Numbered from the stretch's first letter, positions 1 to 8,599 are shown. The stretch is DNA of 64,000 bases from Chitinophaga pinensis (GCA_945872815.1 CAMCAY010000004.1:25408-89407); one strand, 5' to 3'. The notes: a model not told the origin generated them from the letters alone. Numbers and translations are program-made.

Positions 1-711
1 ATTCTTATCAAGTAACACTCCTTGTAATCTACCATAAGGGCAAACCACAATACAAGCTTGCTCTCTGAACCACCAGTAAACAAAGAAAAAAACAGTGGTG
101 AAAATAAAAAGAGAAACTAAAGTACCTGAATTTGCAGCAGGGTGATTAATATAATCAGCCAACGTTCTCATTCCAATTAGATAAGCAAGAAAAAAATTAG
201 CAATTAAAAAAGACAGCGTAAAAAAAACAACAAACTTGAAACTTCGTTTTAAAATCTTTTCTGCATTCCATGGCATAGCAGTCAACTGCTTTTGCATGTT
301 GGCATCACCATCAATCCAGTATTCAATTTTACGAAATACCATTTCCATAAAGATGGTTTGTGGACAAGCCCAGCCACAAAATATTCTTCCAAAAACAACA
401 GTAAATAAAATAATAAAGACAATAAAAGTGAGCATGCCCAAACCGAAAATAAAAAAATCCTGAGGCCAGAAAATCATTCCAAAAATGATAAACTTTCTTT
501 GCAGAATATTGAACATCAATAATGGCTCTTCATTTATGTAAATGAATGGAAGTGTAAAAAACACAATCAAGTAAAAAATACTGAAAGCAGTACGCTTGTT
601 GTAAAATTTACCTGAAGGTCTTTTAGGATAAATAAAATTCCTTTTACCTTCTTTGCTTATGGTTGCAACGGCATCTCGATAACTTCCCTTGTTGTCAATT
701 TGTTTATTCAT
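1..711 (-). CDS. ccoG: CcoG/FixG-type cbb3 oxidase accessory ferredoxin (3' end off window)
   Basis: Only the first 237 codons are in the window; the C-terminal ferredoxin and Ig-like parts lie beyond the left edge. The visible part starts MNKQIDNKGSY and has several membrane segments. It carries the family's cysteine motifs CGWACPQT, in the loop after the second segment, and ACIVVCPYGR near the edge. CcoG is a membrane polyferredoxin; in known systems it reduces Cu(II) for copper delivery to cbb3 oxidase. It starts 19 nt after the ccoP stop, so it is the distal gene of the cco operon. The ATG at 711 is the only good start after ccoP. Confidence 0.93.
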   Translation of the reverse strand, partial: MNKQIDNKGSYRDAVATISKEGKRNFIYPKRPSGKFYNKRTAFSIFYLIVFFTLPFIYINEEPLLMFNILQRKFIIFGMIFWPQDFFIFGLGMLTFIVFIILFTVVFGRIFCGWACPQTIFMEMVFRKIEYWIDGDANMQKQLTAMPWNAEKILKRSFKFVVFFTLSFLIANFFLAYLIGMRTLADYINHPAANSGTLVSLFIFTTVFFFVYWWFREQACIVVCPYGRLQGVLLDKN

Positions 712-730
712 TGCTAATCTTACTTATTGA

Positions 731-1891
731 TTATTTTTTTACAGCAGTGTCTTCTGCCACTATGTTTGTTGTATCTTTTATTTCTTCAACATACAAATCA
801 CCTTTTGGCGCCTGAGCTCCGGGAGGATTTGTGCCTCTTAAAGTTTTGATGTAACTGGCGAGATAACTGATTTCTTTGGGTGTAAATGTTTTGTCCCATG
901 CCTGCATTCCTTTATCAGGATAACCAACTTTAATAGACTTATAAATATCGTTTAATGAACCTTTGTGAATCCAGTAATCATCAGTAAGATTAGGACCTGT
1001 ACCTCCTTCACCCAACTGTCCGTGACAACTCCAGCACATAGCAGGATTATGAAAGATCTCACTTCCTTTTGCAATACCTACCGCATTAGCTATAGGCACA
1101 TTAGCTTCGTCTATTTTGTCCTTATTTTGAGCTTCGTAATTTTCTTTTTGTATTCTGGCATTTTCCATTTCTGCCTGATATTCTTCAGTAGGATTTTTTC
1201 CATAACCAAATACATGAAAATTGAAAAGATAAATAACGCCAACAAAAATCGTTACATAAAAACCATATTTCCACCATGGTGGCAAGGCGTTATCCAACTC
1301 ACGAATACCATCATAATCATGATCAAGCAATACATCTGCTTCTTTCTCCACAGGCACAGCTCTGGTGAATATCTTTTTATCCAAGGCCGACCACCATTTC
1401 AAAAGTTTGTTTTCAGATTCAGCTTCTTTGATTTTTTCAGGCAGTAGTTCATCATACATCCTTTTTATCGCAAAAGTGAGGAATGCTATGGCAAACAACT
1501 CAATAGTTATCACAGCAATAAATGTATAAAAAGCATTTTGGTTTAAACCTCCAATTGTAGTAGATGTTGTTGTTATAGCTGCAGTGGTTTGTGCAAAAAC
1601 TTGATTACTCACAAAAAGTAATAACACCATTGTCGCAACTTTGGTTACGATATTATTTTTTTGCTTATCTCTCACAAGTCTTGCTAAAGCTAGCAACACC
1701 TGAGACATTCCCCAGATTACAAAAACGAAAATAAGGGACACAATAGAGAGTACAGTTACTAATGTATCTGAAGCGGAACCAGTGCTCGTAGCTGCTGCAG
1801 GCATATTGGTTTGAGCATAAGATACATTCAGTATAAGTAACATTGCCGTAATCAGCAATAGTTTGATTTTTGATAATAATTTTAGTGTCAT
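731..1891 (-). CDS. ccoP: cbb3-type cytochrome c oxidase subunit III, single heme c
   Basis: 386 aa. A signal-like segment (about residues 10-26, ending SYAQ) is followed by membrane segments near 40-62, 85-100, 118-140 and 210-228, then a periplasmic cytochrome c domain. The only CXXCH is CWSCH at residues 286-290, with GTGPNLTDDYW behind it and a likely methionine ligand in the GMQAWDKTF segment. Proteobacterial CcoP normally has two hemes, so this is a mono-heme version. The long N-terminus suggests a CcoP-type anchor with extra helices. The subunit passes electrons to CcoO/CcoN. It lies 32 nt after ccoQ in the same operon. The function call is sure; the exact electron path is inferred. 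Confidence 0.93.
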   Translation of the reverse strand: MTLKLLSKIKLLLITAMLLILNVSYAQTNMPAAATSTGSASDTLVTVLSIVSLIFVFVIWGMSQVLLALARLVRDKQKNNIVTKVATMVLLLFVSNQVFAQTTAAITTTSTTIGGLNQNAFYTFIAVITIELFAIAFLTFAIKRMYDELLPEKIKEAESENKLLKWWSALDKKIFTRAVPVEKEADVLLDHDYDGIRELDNALPPWWKYGFYVTIFVGVIYLFNFHVFGYGKNPTEEYQAEMENARIQKENYEAQNKDKIDEANVPIANAVGIAKGSEIFHNPAMCWSCHGQLGEGGTGPNLTDDYWIHKGSLNDIYKSIKVGYPDKGMQAWDKTFTPKEISYLASYIKTLRGTNPPGAQAPKGDLYVEEIKDTTNIVAEDTAVKK

Positions 1892-1923
1892 AGTTTGTAA
1901 TTTTTAAAAGACATTAATGATAA

Positions 1924-2118
1924 TCAGCAAAACAATTCGGTTTTATCAACCTCCTTTTCAAAAGGAATATTAGACAATTCGTCTACACGCTTTTTATCCA
2001 TTTTTATCACCAGATAAAGGAGTACAACAAAAAAGACAAGAAAAATGAACAAAGAAAAAAGCGGATATACATTGACGTTATCTATTGTTTCGGCATATTG
2101 TTTTATGAATTTGAACAT
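1924..2118 (-). CDS. ccoQ: CcoQ/FixQ-like small cbb3 oxidase subunit
   Basis: 64 aa with one strong membrane helix (about residues 19-39) followed by a charged cytoplasmic tail starting KMDKKRVDELSN. Small size, single helix and position between ccoNO and ccoP match CcoQ, which stabilises the cbb3 complex. It begins 6 nt after the ccoNO stop, so translation is probably coupled. The sequence itself is weakly conserved, so the name rests largely on context. Confidence 0.82.
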   Translation of the reverse strand: MFKFIKQYAETIDNVNVYPLFSLFIFLVFFVVLLYLVIKMDKKRVDELSNIPFEKEVDKTELFC

Positions 2119-2124
2119 GTTATT

Positions 2125-4254
2125 TTATTTATTGGTGTTTGAATTTTTATCTATATCCTTTCCTAATCTTTGTAAATAAGCAATCAAGGCAATCACTTCC
2201 TTATTGGGTGATATTCTGATGCTATCTGTATAAAGATTTTGTGATATTTCATTGGCTTGTTTCATCAATTCTTCATTGGCTTTGAATTCATAACCTTTGT
2301 CGTAAGGAACGCCCAAAGTTCTCATGGCGTTAATCTTAGAGACAGTTGTAGAAGTATCTAAATTTTCCTCAAGCATAAAAGCATAAGGCGGCATGATAGA
2401 GCCTTCGCTCATAGAAGATGGCTCTCTTAAATGCCTGAAGTGCCAGCCATTGCTTTTCTTTAAATTACCAACTCCTTCTCTTGCCAAATCCGGACCTGTT
2501 CTTTTACTGCCCCATTGAAATGGATGATCATATACAAACTCACCGGCCTTTGAATATTCACCATATCTTTCAGTTTCACTTCTGAATGGACGTACCATTT
2601 GAGAATGACACACATAGCAACCTTCTCTGATGTAGATATCTCTTCCTTGCAGTTCAAGTGGTGTATATGGTTTTACACTGCGGATCGTTGGGATGTTTGA
2701 TTTGATGAGAAATGTTGGCACCAATTCGATTGCACCGCCAATGATTACAACAACCAAAGCCAAAACCATAAGTTGAATGGGTCTTCTTTCAATCCATCTG
2801 TGCCAATGTTCTCCTGCATGTATAGGCTCATCTTTAATTAAAGGCGCTGCTTCTGCTGGTTCATCAGCAACTAATTTTCCGGATTTAACTGTTTTAATTA
2901 AATTGTAAACCATGATGAAAACGCCTATCAAATAAAGGGTTCCACCAAAAGCGCGCATGGCATAAAATGGTTTTAAATATGTTACCGTTTCAAGAAATGA
3001 ATATTTTATTTGACCTGCATCAGTAAATTGTTTCCACATTGAGCTTTGTGTAAAACCTGCCCAATACATTGGAACCGCATAAAAAACAATACCTAAGGTA
3101 CCCAACCAGAAATGCTGACTAGCCATTTTTTTAGAATACAAACTAGTGCTGAACATTCTTGGAATCAACCAATATAAAATACCAAATGTCAACATGCCAT
3201 TCCAACCCAATGCGCCAATATGTACGTGAGCAATAATCCAGTCTGTAAAGTGACTGATGGCATTTACATTTTTTAGAGACAACATTGGGCCTTCAAAAGT
3301 GGCCATACCATAAGCAGTTACAGCTACCACCATGAATTTCAAAATAACGTCATCCCTTACTCTGTCCCATGCACCTCTTAAAGTCAATAAGCCATTGATC
3401 ATACCACCCCAACTTGGGAAAATCAACATGAATGAAAATACAACACCTAATGATTGAGCCCAGTTAGGCAAAGCAGTGTACAGCAAATGGTGTGGACCTG
3501 CCCAGATGTATAAAAATATCAAAGCCCAAAAGTGAATAATAGAAAGACGATAAGAATAAACTGGACGATTAGCCGCTTTTGGCATAAAATAGTACATCAA
3601 TCCTAGATATGGAGTGGTAAGAAAAAAAGCCACTGCATTATGACCATACCACCATTGCACCAATGCATCCTGAACACCTGCATACCATGAATAACTTTTA
3701 AAGAATGAGATAGGCAATTCAAAAGAATTGACAATATGCAACATGGCAACTGTAACGAAAGTGGCGATGTAAAACCAGATGGCAACATAAAGATGCTTTT
3801 CTCTTCTTTTTAAAATAGTACCAAACATATTCCACCCGAAAACAACCCAGATTAATGCAATGGCAATGTCAATAGGCCATTCCAATTCTGCATATTCTTT
3901 TCCTGTTGTGATACCTAATGGTAATGTCAAAGCAGCTGCAACGATTATCAACTGCCATCCCCAGAAATGAATTTTACTAAGTGTATCACTGAACATTCTT
4001 GCTTTACAAAGACGTTGCAATGAATAATAAACACCCATAAAAATCCCATTACCTACGAAGGCAAAAATAACAGCATTCGTATGCAAAGGACGTAGCCTTC
4101 CGAATGAACCATATTGTGTTACATTTAAAGCAGGGAAAATCAGCTGCAGCGCAACGTATAAACCTGCTAGCATACCTACCACGCCCCATAACATGGTAGC
4201 ATATGCGAAGTTTTTTACAATTCTGTTGTCGTAATAAAATTTCTCAGTTTGCAT
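2125..4254 (-). CDS. ccoNO: Fused cbb3 oxidase catalytic subunit I and cytochrome subunit II (CcoNO)
   Basis: 709 aa in one reading frame. Residues 1 to about 465 are CcoN, the heme-copper oxidase subunit I, with many helices and the histidine-rich segments expected (RPLHTNAVIFAF, WWYGHNAV, GPHHLLY, HVHIGALGWNG). After a short hydrophilic linker, residues about 495-709 are CcoO: one anchor helix, then a cytochrome c domain with CYVCH at 546-550 and SQMVRPFRSE, typical of CcoO. The CcoN-CcoO fusion is common in Bacteroidota and is not a sequencing error, since the linker is continuous and uninterrupted. The protein reduces O2 at low oxygen and pumps protons. Its start overlaps the end of ccoS by 11 nt. 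Confidence 0.96.
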   Translation of the reverse strand: MQTEKFYYDNRIVKNFAYATMLWGVVGMLAGLYVALQLIFPALNVTQYGSFGRLRPLHTNAVIFAFVGNGIFMGVYYSLQRLCKARMFSDTLSKIHFWGWQLIIVAAALTLPLGITTGKEYAELEWPIDIAIALIWVVFGWNMFGTILKRREKHLYVAIWFYIATFVTVAMLHIVNSFELPISFFKSYSWYAGVQDALVQWWYGHNAVAFFLTTPYLGLMYYFMPKAANRPVYSYRLSIIHFWALIFLYIWAGPHHLLYTALPNWAQSLGVVFSFMLIFPSWGGMINGLLTLRGAWDRVRDDVILKFMVVAVTAYGMATFEGPMLSLKNVNAISHFTDWIIAHVHIGALGWNGMLTFGILYWLIPRMFSTSLYSKKMASQHFWLGTLGIVFYAVPMYWAGFTQSSMWKQFTDAGQIKYSFLETVTYLKPFYAMRAFGGTLYLIGVFIMVYNLIKTVKSGKLVADEPAEAAPLIKDEPIHAGEHWHRWIERRPIQLMVLALVVVIIGGAIELVPTFLIKSNIPTIRSVKPYTPLELQGRDIYIREGCYVCHSQMVRPFRSETERYGEYSKAGEFVYDHPFQWGSKRTGPDLAREGVGNLKKSNGWHFRHLREPSSMSEGSIMPPYAFMLEENLDTSTTVSKINAMRTLGVPYDKGYEFKANEELMKQANEISQNLYTDSIRISPNKEVIALIAYLQRLGKDIDKNSNTNK

Positions 4255-4444
4255 TTGTTTGTAATTTTACTTTTGTATTAGTATTTGAATTTTGGTTTTT
4301 ATTTTTTTCTTCATCTAGTAAGATTCTGATGGATGGCGTGTAATCATCTTCATATTGACCATTCTTTATGCTCCAGATAAATGCGGCTAAAAAAGAGCCC
4401 GCTATCAATAAACTGCATCCAATCAAAATAAATAATGCGCTCAT
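4244..4444 (-). CDS. ccoS: cbb3 oxidase maturation protein CcoS
   Basis: 66 aa, with an N-terminal hydrophobic helix (about residues 3-24) followed by the typical CcoS stretch FIWSIKNGQYEDDYTP and a short acidic region ending in an Asn/Lys-rich tail. CcoS is needed to insert heme and copper into cbb3 oxidase. It begins 2 nt after the ccoI stop and overlaps ccoNO by 11 nt, so the three are likely translationally coupled. Confidence 0.9.
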   Translation of the reverse strand: MSALFILIGCSLLIAGSFLAAFIWSIKNGQYEDDYTPSIRILLDEEKNKNQNSNTNTKVKLQTNAN

Positions 4445-4446
4445 GT

Positions 4447-6852
4447 TTAATTAATTTTATGATTCATCTTTCTACTTGCCCAGTTTGTTAAAATAATAGC
4501 CAATGTCACAATTGAAATACTGCTAACTGGCATTAAAATCGCTGCTACTACAGGCTTTAACAAAGACTGCACAGCAAATGACAATCCTACAATATTGTAA
4601 CAAATTGAAAATGCAAACCCTGTAAAAACAAATTGTTTATTCTTTCTGATATAGTTAAGTAAATCTGGCAATTCCACAAGATGATTACCATCAATGATAC
4701 CATCACTTGCAGGGGTAAAATTGGCATTGTTGTCATTAACAGCGATTCCAACATTGGCTTGCATTAAGGCTCCAGCATCATTTAACCCATCCCCAATCAT
4801 CAACACTTTTTTTCCATCAGCCTGCAACTGTTTTATATAATTCAATTTATCTTCAGGAGTTGCACGAAATACCATAGGCACATCATTACCTAATATTTGT
4901 ATTAAGTTTTTTGCCTCAGCATCATTATCACCTGATAAAATGTGAATTTTATATCTGGTTTTTAATTGAAGTAAAACTTCGTTTATGCCTTTACGATATG
5001 GACGCTTTACAGAAAAATAGCCTTTGTACTGATTTCCAATATTTACATGCACTTCAGCACTGTTGACTTTAGATAAGCTTACAGCATTAGTAACAAATGA
5101 TCGTGAACCCAATACTAATTTTTTATCCACGGCATTGGAGACTATTCCCATTCCAGGGTATTCTTGATAATCATCTACCATCTCAACAACATGATCAGTA
5201 GTTTTATCATTTAAATGAATATATAGAGATTGACTCAGTGTATGTGAAGAATGAGCGGTAGATGACCTTATAAGATTTTGATCCTCTCTAGACAATTGAA
5301 TACCTGAATAAACTATAGAAGTATTTTGTTGAGAATTTAATGTTCCCGTTTTATCAAAAACGATATGTTGAATATCCGCAAGTGATTGAATGACTGTGGC
5401 ATTTTTCAGAAACAATTTATGCTTTTCAATCTGGCGCATCATATTTCCAAAAGTGAAAGTGGATGTCAATAGTAATGAACATGGGCAAGCAACAATGAGT
5501 ACAGAAGTTACTACATTCAATATTTTGGAGCTGTCTACAACAGACCAATAAATAGCCGCAAACAAAGCAACTGTAAACAAAATCATGGTAAAATATCGGC
5601 TCCATGGATGTACAAAAGAATCTTTCTGTTGTTTGTTTTTTTCAAAAACACTGTTGTTCCATAATTCAGTAATGTAACTCTGGGATGGTAGCTTAACGGC
5701 TTTCAATAAAATAGATTGACCCATCTGCTTTCCACCTGCATAAACCAAATCACCTATCGCAGGTTGTTGTGTACTATTTTCTCCATTAACAAAACTGTAA
5801 TCAATATTGGCGTTTTTGCTTATCATCAAAGCATCTGCAGGAATTAGCTCATTGTTTCTAATCACCATCACATCATCTACGGCCAATTTATTGACAGGAA
5901 TACTGATTTCTTTGTCATCTTTTTTTATCATCACTCCCAATGGAAAATAAGACTGGTACTTTCTTTCGAATGATAATGTTTCGTAAGTCTTATTCTGAAA
6001 CCATCTTCCCACAAGCATGAAAAATATAATACCTGTTCCAGAATCGAGATATCCTGCTCCGATTCCAGAAATAATTTCAAAATAGCTTCTTGAAAATGTA
6101 ATAATGATTGCTAATGCAATAGGTGCATATATATTGATGTCTTTTTGACGAAGTCCAGCATAAGCATTTTGAAAAATGGAAGATGCACTGTACAATAAAA
6201 CCGGAATTGATAAAAATAAATTCAACCAAGTAAAAACATTTTTCAAACCATTTGTTTCAATCAAACCACCTGAAAAATATTCAGGAAAACTCAACATCAT
6301 GATATTGCTGAAACAAAAGCCTGCAACACCAATTTTAATTATAGCGACGTTTACATTTGACGAGTTTTTATTTTCTATGGTATCCTGTATGCTGATATTG
6401 GGCTCATATCCAACAAAGGCAAGTGTTTCAACAACCTTACGTAATGATACCAGTTTGGGATTAAATGAAACAAAAATTTCTTTCTTTTGAAAATTAACTC
6501 TTGAATAAATAATGCCTTCATTTATTTGATGAAGCTTTTCCAGTAAGAAAACACAAGAAGCGCAATGAATCTGTGGAAGAGAAAAAATAACATTAATCAG
6601 ATTGTCATTCTTGAATAAAACCAATTTTGAGATTAATTCTTCGTCATCGAGATATGCGAACTTCTCACCGGAGAATTTGCCTTTTACAGTGATGCCAGCA
6701 TTATCTGAAATATCATAGTAATTACAGAGATTATTTTCTTTAATCAACAAATACACCTGCAAGCATCCATTACAGCAGAAATACTTTTCTTCAGTTGTAA
6801 TTTGATTGTAGCAATTTTCTCCGCAATGGTAGCAGTTATTCAAATCATTCAT
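4447..6852 (-). CDS. ccoI: Copper-translocating P-type ATPase for cbb3 oxidase assembly (CcoI)
   Basis: 801 aa from the chosen ATG (protein starts MNDLNNCYHCG); an upstream ATG would add only 8 residues without family similarity. Order: a cysteine-rich N-terminal metal-binding segment (CYHCGENC, FCCNGC), a heavy-metal-associated domain with HCASC at 96-100, eight predicted membrane helices with the CPC ion-channel motif near 456-458, the phosphorylation motif DKTGT at about 500-504, and GDGLNDAGAL in the hinge. This is a P1B ATPase of the CcoI/CopA2 kind, exporting Cu(I) for the oxidase active site. First cco structural gene after the Rrf2 regulator, with a 79-nt gap. Confidence 0.94.
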   Translation of the reverse strand: MNDLNNCYHCGENCYNQITTEEKYFCCNGCLQVYLLIKENNLCNYYDISDNAGITVKGKFSGEKFAYLDDEELISKLVLFKNDNLINVIFSLPQIHCASCVFLLEKLHQINEGIIYSRVNFQKKEIFVSFNPKLVSLRKVVETLAFVGYEPNISIQDTIENKNSSNVNVAIIKIGVAGFCFSNIMMLSFPEYFSGGLIETNGLKNVFTWLNLFLSIPVLLYSASSIFQNAYAGLRQKDINIYAPIALAIIITFSRSYFEIISGIGAGYLDSGTGIIFFMLVGRWFQNKTYETLSFERKYQSYFPLGVMIKKDDKEISIPVNKLAVDDVMVIRNNELIPADALMISKNANIDYSFVNGENSTQQPAIGDLVYAGGKQMGQSILLKAVKLPSQSYITELWNNSVFEKNKQQKDSFVHPWSRYFTMILFTVALFAAIYWSVVDSSKILNVVTSVLIVACPCSLLLTSTFTFGNMMRQIEKHKLFLKNATVIQSLADIQHIVFDKTGTLNSQQNTSIVYSGIQLSREDQNLIRSSTAHSSHTLSQSLYIHLNDKTTDHVVEMVDDYQEYPGMGIVSNAVDKKLVLGSRSFVTNAVSLSKVNSAEVHVNIGNQYKGYFSVKRPYRKGINEVLLQLKTRYKIHILSGDNDAEAKNLIQILGNDVPMVFRATPEDKLNYIKQLQADGKKVLMIGDGLNDAGALMQANVGIAVNDNNANFTPASDGIIDGNHLVELPDLLNYIRKNKQFVFTGFAFSICYNIVGLSFAVQSLLKPVVAAILMPVSSISIVTLAIILTNWASRKMNHKIN

Positions 6853-6931
6853 ATTATACAATTTGGCAAGCACCAAAGTTTAATACTATAATATATTAAT
6901 ACCTTTTTATCTTTTTATATTTCAAAAAAAA

Positions 6932-7366
6932 CTACTTGTTTCTTAAGAAGAACTTTCCACTGTCTAATTTTTCATTAAACGCTGCCAGCGTGTTGTTTTC
7001 TATCATCTTTATTAGATTCTTCTTGATTTCTTTGAATTCGAAATGAACAGGACAAGGATTTTTTTCTGAGCATACTTTTAACCCCAATACACAATCCTTA
7101 TATATGGTATCCCCATCAATTGCTTTTACAATATCCGCTATAGAGTTTTTAAGATCACTGGCATCCATATAAAAACCACCATTAGGTCCTTTGGCAGAAT
7201 GAATCAGTTTTCTTCTGCTGAGGTCTTGCATGATTTTGGCCATAAAATGCTCTGGAGCATCTGTCCCTTTGGCAATTTCCTTAATCCCTACCCTTTGCTC
7301 TTCTTTAGACTTTTGAGCTACAAAAATCATTGCTTTTATTGCATATTCGCAGGATTTTGAAAACAT
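6932..7366 (-). CDS. Rrf2-family transcriptional regulator with Fe-S type cysteines
   Basis: 144 aa from MFSKSCEYAIKAM, the normal Rrf2 beginning; a start 7 codons upstream is possible. An N-terminal winged helix-turn-helix (DAPEHFMAKIMQDLSRRKLI, wing GPNGGFYM) is followed by a dimer helix. Three cysteines at 92, 99 and 105 match the spacing class of IscR and NsrR, whose cysteines bind an iron-sulfur cluster. A [2Fe-2S] or [4Fe-4S] sensor of iron, oxygen or nitric oxide is therefore likely but not proven. It lies directly upstream of the cbb3 operon on the same strand and has a perfect inverted repeat in its own promoter, which suggests autoregulation and control of ccoI onward. Confidence 0.9.
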   Translation of the reverse strand: MFSKSCEYAIKAMIFVAQKSKEEQRVGIKEIAKGTDAPEHFMAKIMQDLSRRKLIHSAKGPNGGFYMDASDLKNSIADIVKAIDGDTIYKDCVLGLKVCSEKNPCPVHFEFKEIKKNLIKMIENNTLAAFNEKLDSGKFFLRNK

Positions 7367-7384
7367 AGTTTTAATTTGTTGAAA

Positions 7385-7440
7385 CAAAAATAAGAACTTT
7401 TTTAATAATAAAAGAGTTTTTTATCTTTTATTATTAAAAA
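7385..7440 (-). promoter_or_regulatory. Rrf2 gene promoter with 17-bp perfect inverted repeat (operator candidate)
   Basis: On the minus strand TATTTTTG (7385-7392) fits the Bacteroidota -7 consensus TAnnTTTG, about 20 nt before the Rrf2 start. Upstream of it the arms 7399-7415 and 7424-7440 (TTTTTAATAATAAAAGA and its exact complement) are separated by 8 nt and cover the -33 region. Such a site is where a dimeric repressor would block transcription. The repeat is seen; its use by the Rrf2 protein is inferred. The arms are AT-rich, so a chance or structural origin cannot be excluded. Confidence 0.5.
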
Positions 7441-7674
7441 TATTTTTTAGGCAAATAGAATGGGGAATCAGAAATAAAATTCAATCTTAAAAAATTGTTG
7501 ATTTTTCCATTATATGATTATTGTTAATAATAAAAAAGAAAAATAACCAACAAGTCATTATAATATCATCACTTAAAATAAAAATATATAGAGCTTATTA
7601 ATCTTTAACTGATCTTATTGAGAATCCGTAAGACTTGTAATCATGACCTCTATGAAATCTAGAGCTTGTGTTGT

Positions 7675-8033
7675 CTAAAATTTGATTACTTGCGTCAGTA
7701 TGACCTCACTTTCGAACATCTCAACAAACAAATCCATAAAATCAGCAAAGAATTGAACAATGGAAAAGTGAAAATATCTAACCTCGAATCTGTGTTTAAA
7801 ACCACTTTGAATAAACTTGAAAAAATCAGTAAAATATTCGGTTCTAGCGAGTTGGAAGACAAAAGAGCACTTCAAAAACGTTGTTTCTGGGAGGAATTTA
7901 CTATGATGCAAAAAACAACCAATATCTAACCAAAAATACGAATCAATTTATTGAGCTAGTTGCTTGCTTATCAAGCAGTTGTGAGGGCATAAAAAAAGAG
8001 GATTCTTCAATTTTTTTGAAAAATCCTCTTTAG
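7675..8033 (+). pseudogene. Remnant of the C-terminus of a serine site-specific recombinase
   Basis: The reading frame beginning LKFDYLRQYDLTFEHL runs through a coiled-coil-like segment (NNGKVKISNLESVFK...LNKLEKISKIF) and SELEDKRALQKRCF, then is broken by an apparent one-base deletion near 7890. It continues in another frame as GGIYYDAKNNQYLTKNTNQF and FIELVACLSSSCEG. This order resembles the extreme C-terminus of large serine recombinases in Bacteroidota (usual motif near FPEGIYYD). There is no catalytic domain and no ATG at the front, so it is a dead fragment. It ends exactly where tRNA-Leu begins, with a tRNA terminator inside it. The family call rests on memory of such proteins, without a search. 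Confidence 0.6.
7988..8031 (-). terminator. Rho-independent terminator of the tRNA-Gly/tRNA-Leu unit
   Basis: On the minus strand AAAGAGGATT pairs with AATCCTCTTT around an A/T-rich loop and runs into a T tract. It follows the 3' end of tRNA-Leu(UAA) by a few bases. Confidence 0.75.
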
Positions 8034-8119
8034 TACTCGGGATGGGAGTTGAACCCACACTCGCATTGCTGCGAACAGGATTTTAAGTCCTGCGTGTCTA
8101 CCAGTTCCACCACCCGAGT
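8034..8119 (-). tRNA. tRNA-Leu (anticodon UAA)
   Basis: 86 nt. The acceptor stem is ACTCGGG/CCCGAGT, with a D-loop of the GGTGGTGGAACTGGTAGAC type, anticodon stem CAGGA/TCCTG around CTTAAAA, a long variable arm as in class II tRNAs, and T-loop GTTCAACTC. The 3' CCA is not encoded. The A1-U72 pair at the top of the acceptor stem is not the usual G-C but leaves the cloverleaf intact. Confidence 0.95.
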
Positions 8120-8209
8120 GACACTTTTTTTATTTATTTTCCATTTACTTAAAAGCAGATTAACCAATTGATAATTAAAACACTTCGTTATTCTAACTTC
8201 CAAGTATTG

Positions 8210-8246
8210 AAAAAAAATCCCGTCATGAAATTTATTCGTGACGGGA
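8210..8246 (-). terminator. Terminator-like hairpin after tRNA-Gly
   Basis: Stem CCCGTCA/TGACGGG (8219-8225 with 8239-8245) is followed on the minus strand by ATTTTTTTT. It lies between tRNA-Gly and tRNA-Leu, so the two tRNAs are either separate units or partly uncoupled by this hairpin. Confidence 0.7.
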
Positions 8247-8256
8247 AAAATTTCTG

Positions 8257-8329
<73 letters not shown>

Positions 8330-8358
8330 AGAATGTTTAAGAACTTTTTTAAGGACTG

Positions 8359-8389
8359 CAAAACTAGTGTTCTCCGTCCAAAAAAACAA
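8359..8389 (-). promoter_or_regulatory. Promoter of the tRNA-Gly/tRNA-Leu unit
   Basis: Reading the minus strand: TTG, a 20-nt spacer, then TAGTTTTG, an exact match to the Bacteroidota primary-sigma consensus TTG-N(19-23)-TAnnTTTG. The end of the -7 element is 29 nt from the tRNA-Gly 5' end, a normal leader for a tRNA. Confidence 0.6.
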
Positions 8390-8395
8390 AAATTA

Positions 8396-8599
8396 TTATT
8401 TATAACTTGGGTTGTAAAGTGTATTTTCAGGTACGTTTACTTCAGGCTTACCCTTATACCTGTTTGAATACAAACTATAACATCCACCCAACACAAATGC
8501 CAAAATCACAAAGACCTGGCAAAACCAGATAAAACGTGAAGATGATACCCAATTATGGGCAAAATCTTTATGTGTATTGTCTATTATTTCCTTCTGCAT
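8396..8599 (-). CDS. Small single-helix membrane protein of unknown function
   Basis: 67 aa with one helix at about residues 22-42 (FIWFCQVFVILAFVLGGCYSL), preceded by a polar N-terminus rich in Asp and His and followed by a basic tail with proline and Asn-Pro. No family was recognised. It starts 54 nt after the glycosyltransferase gene on the same strand. The ORF is short but has a clear membrane segment and a plausible start; it could be a real small protein or a chance ORF. Confidence 0.5.
   Translation of the reverse strand: MQKEIIDNTHKDFAHNWVSSSRFIWFCQVFVILAFVLGGCYSLYSNRYKGKPEVNVPENTLYNPSYK

Noticed and set aside
965..1447. 160-aa plus-strand frame antisense to ccoP
   Set aside because: Shadow of ccoP, with low-complexity Phe/Ile-rich sequence.
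7666..7929. 87-aa open frame from a TTG start
   Set aside because: It is the front part of a frameshifted recombinase remnant; the true frame continues after a one-base deletion, and no valid start exists.
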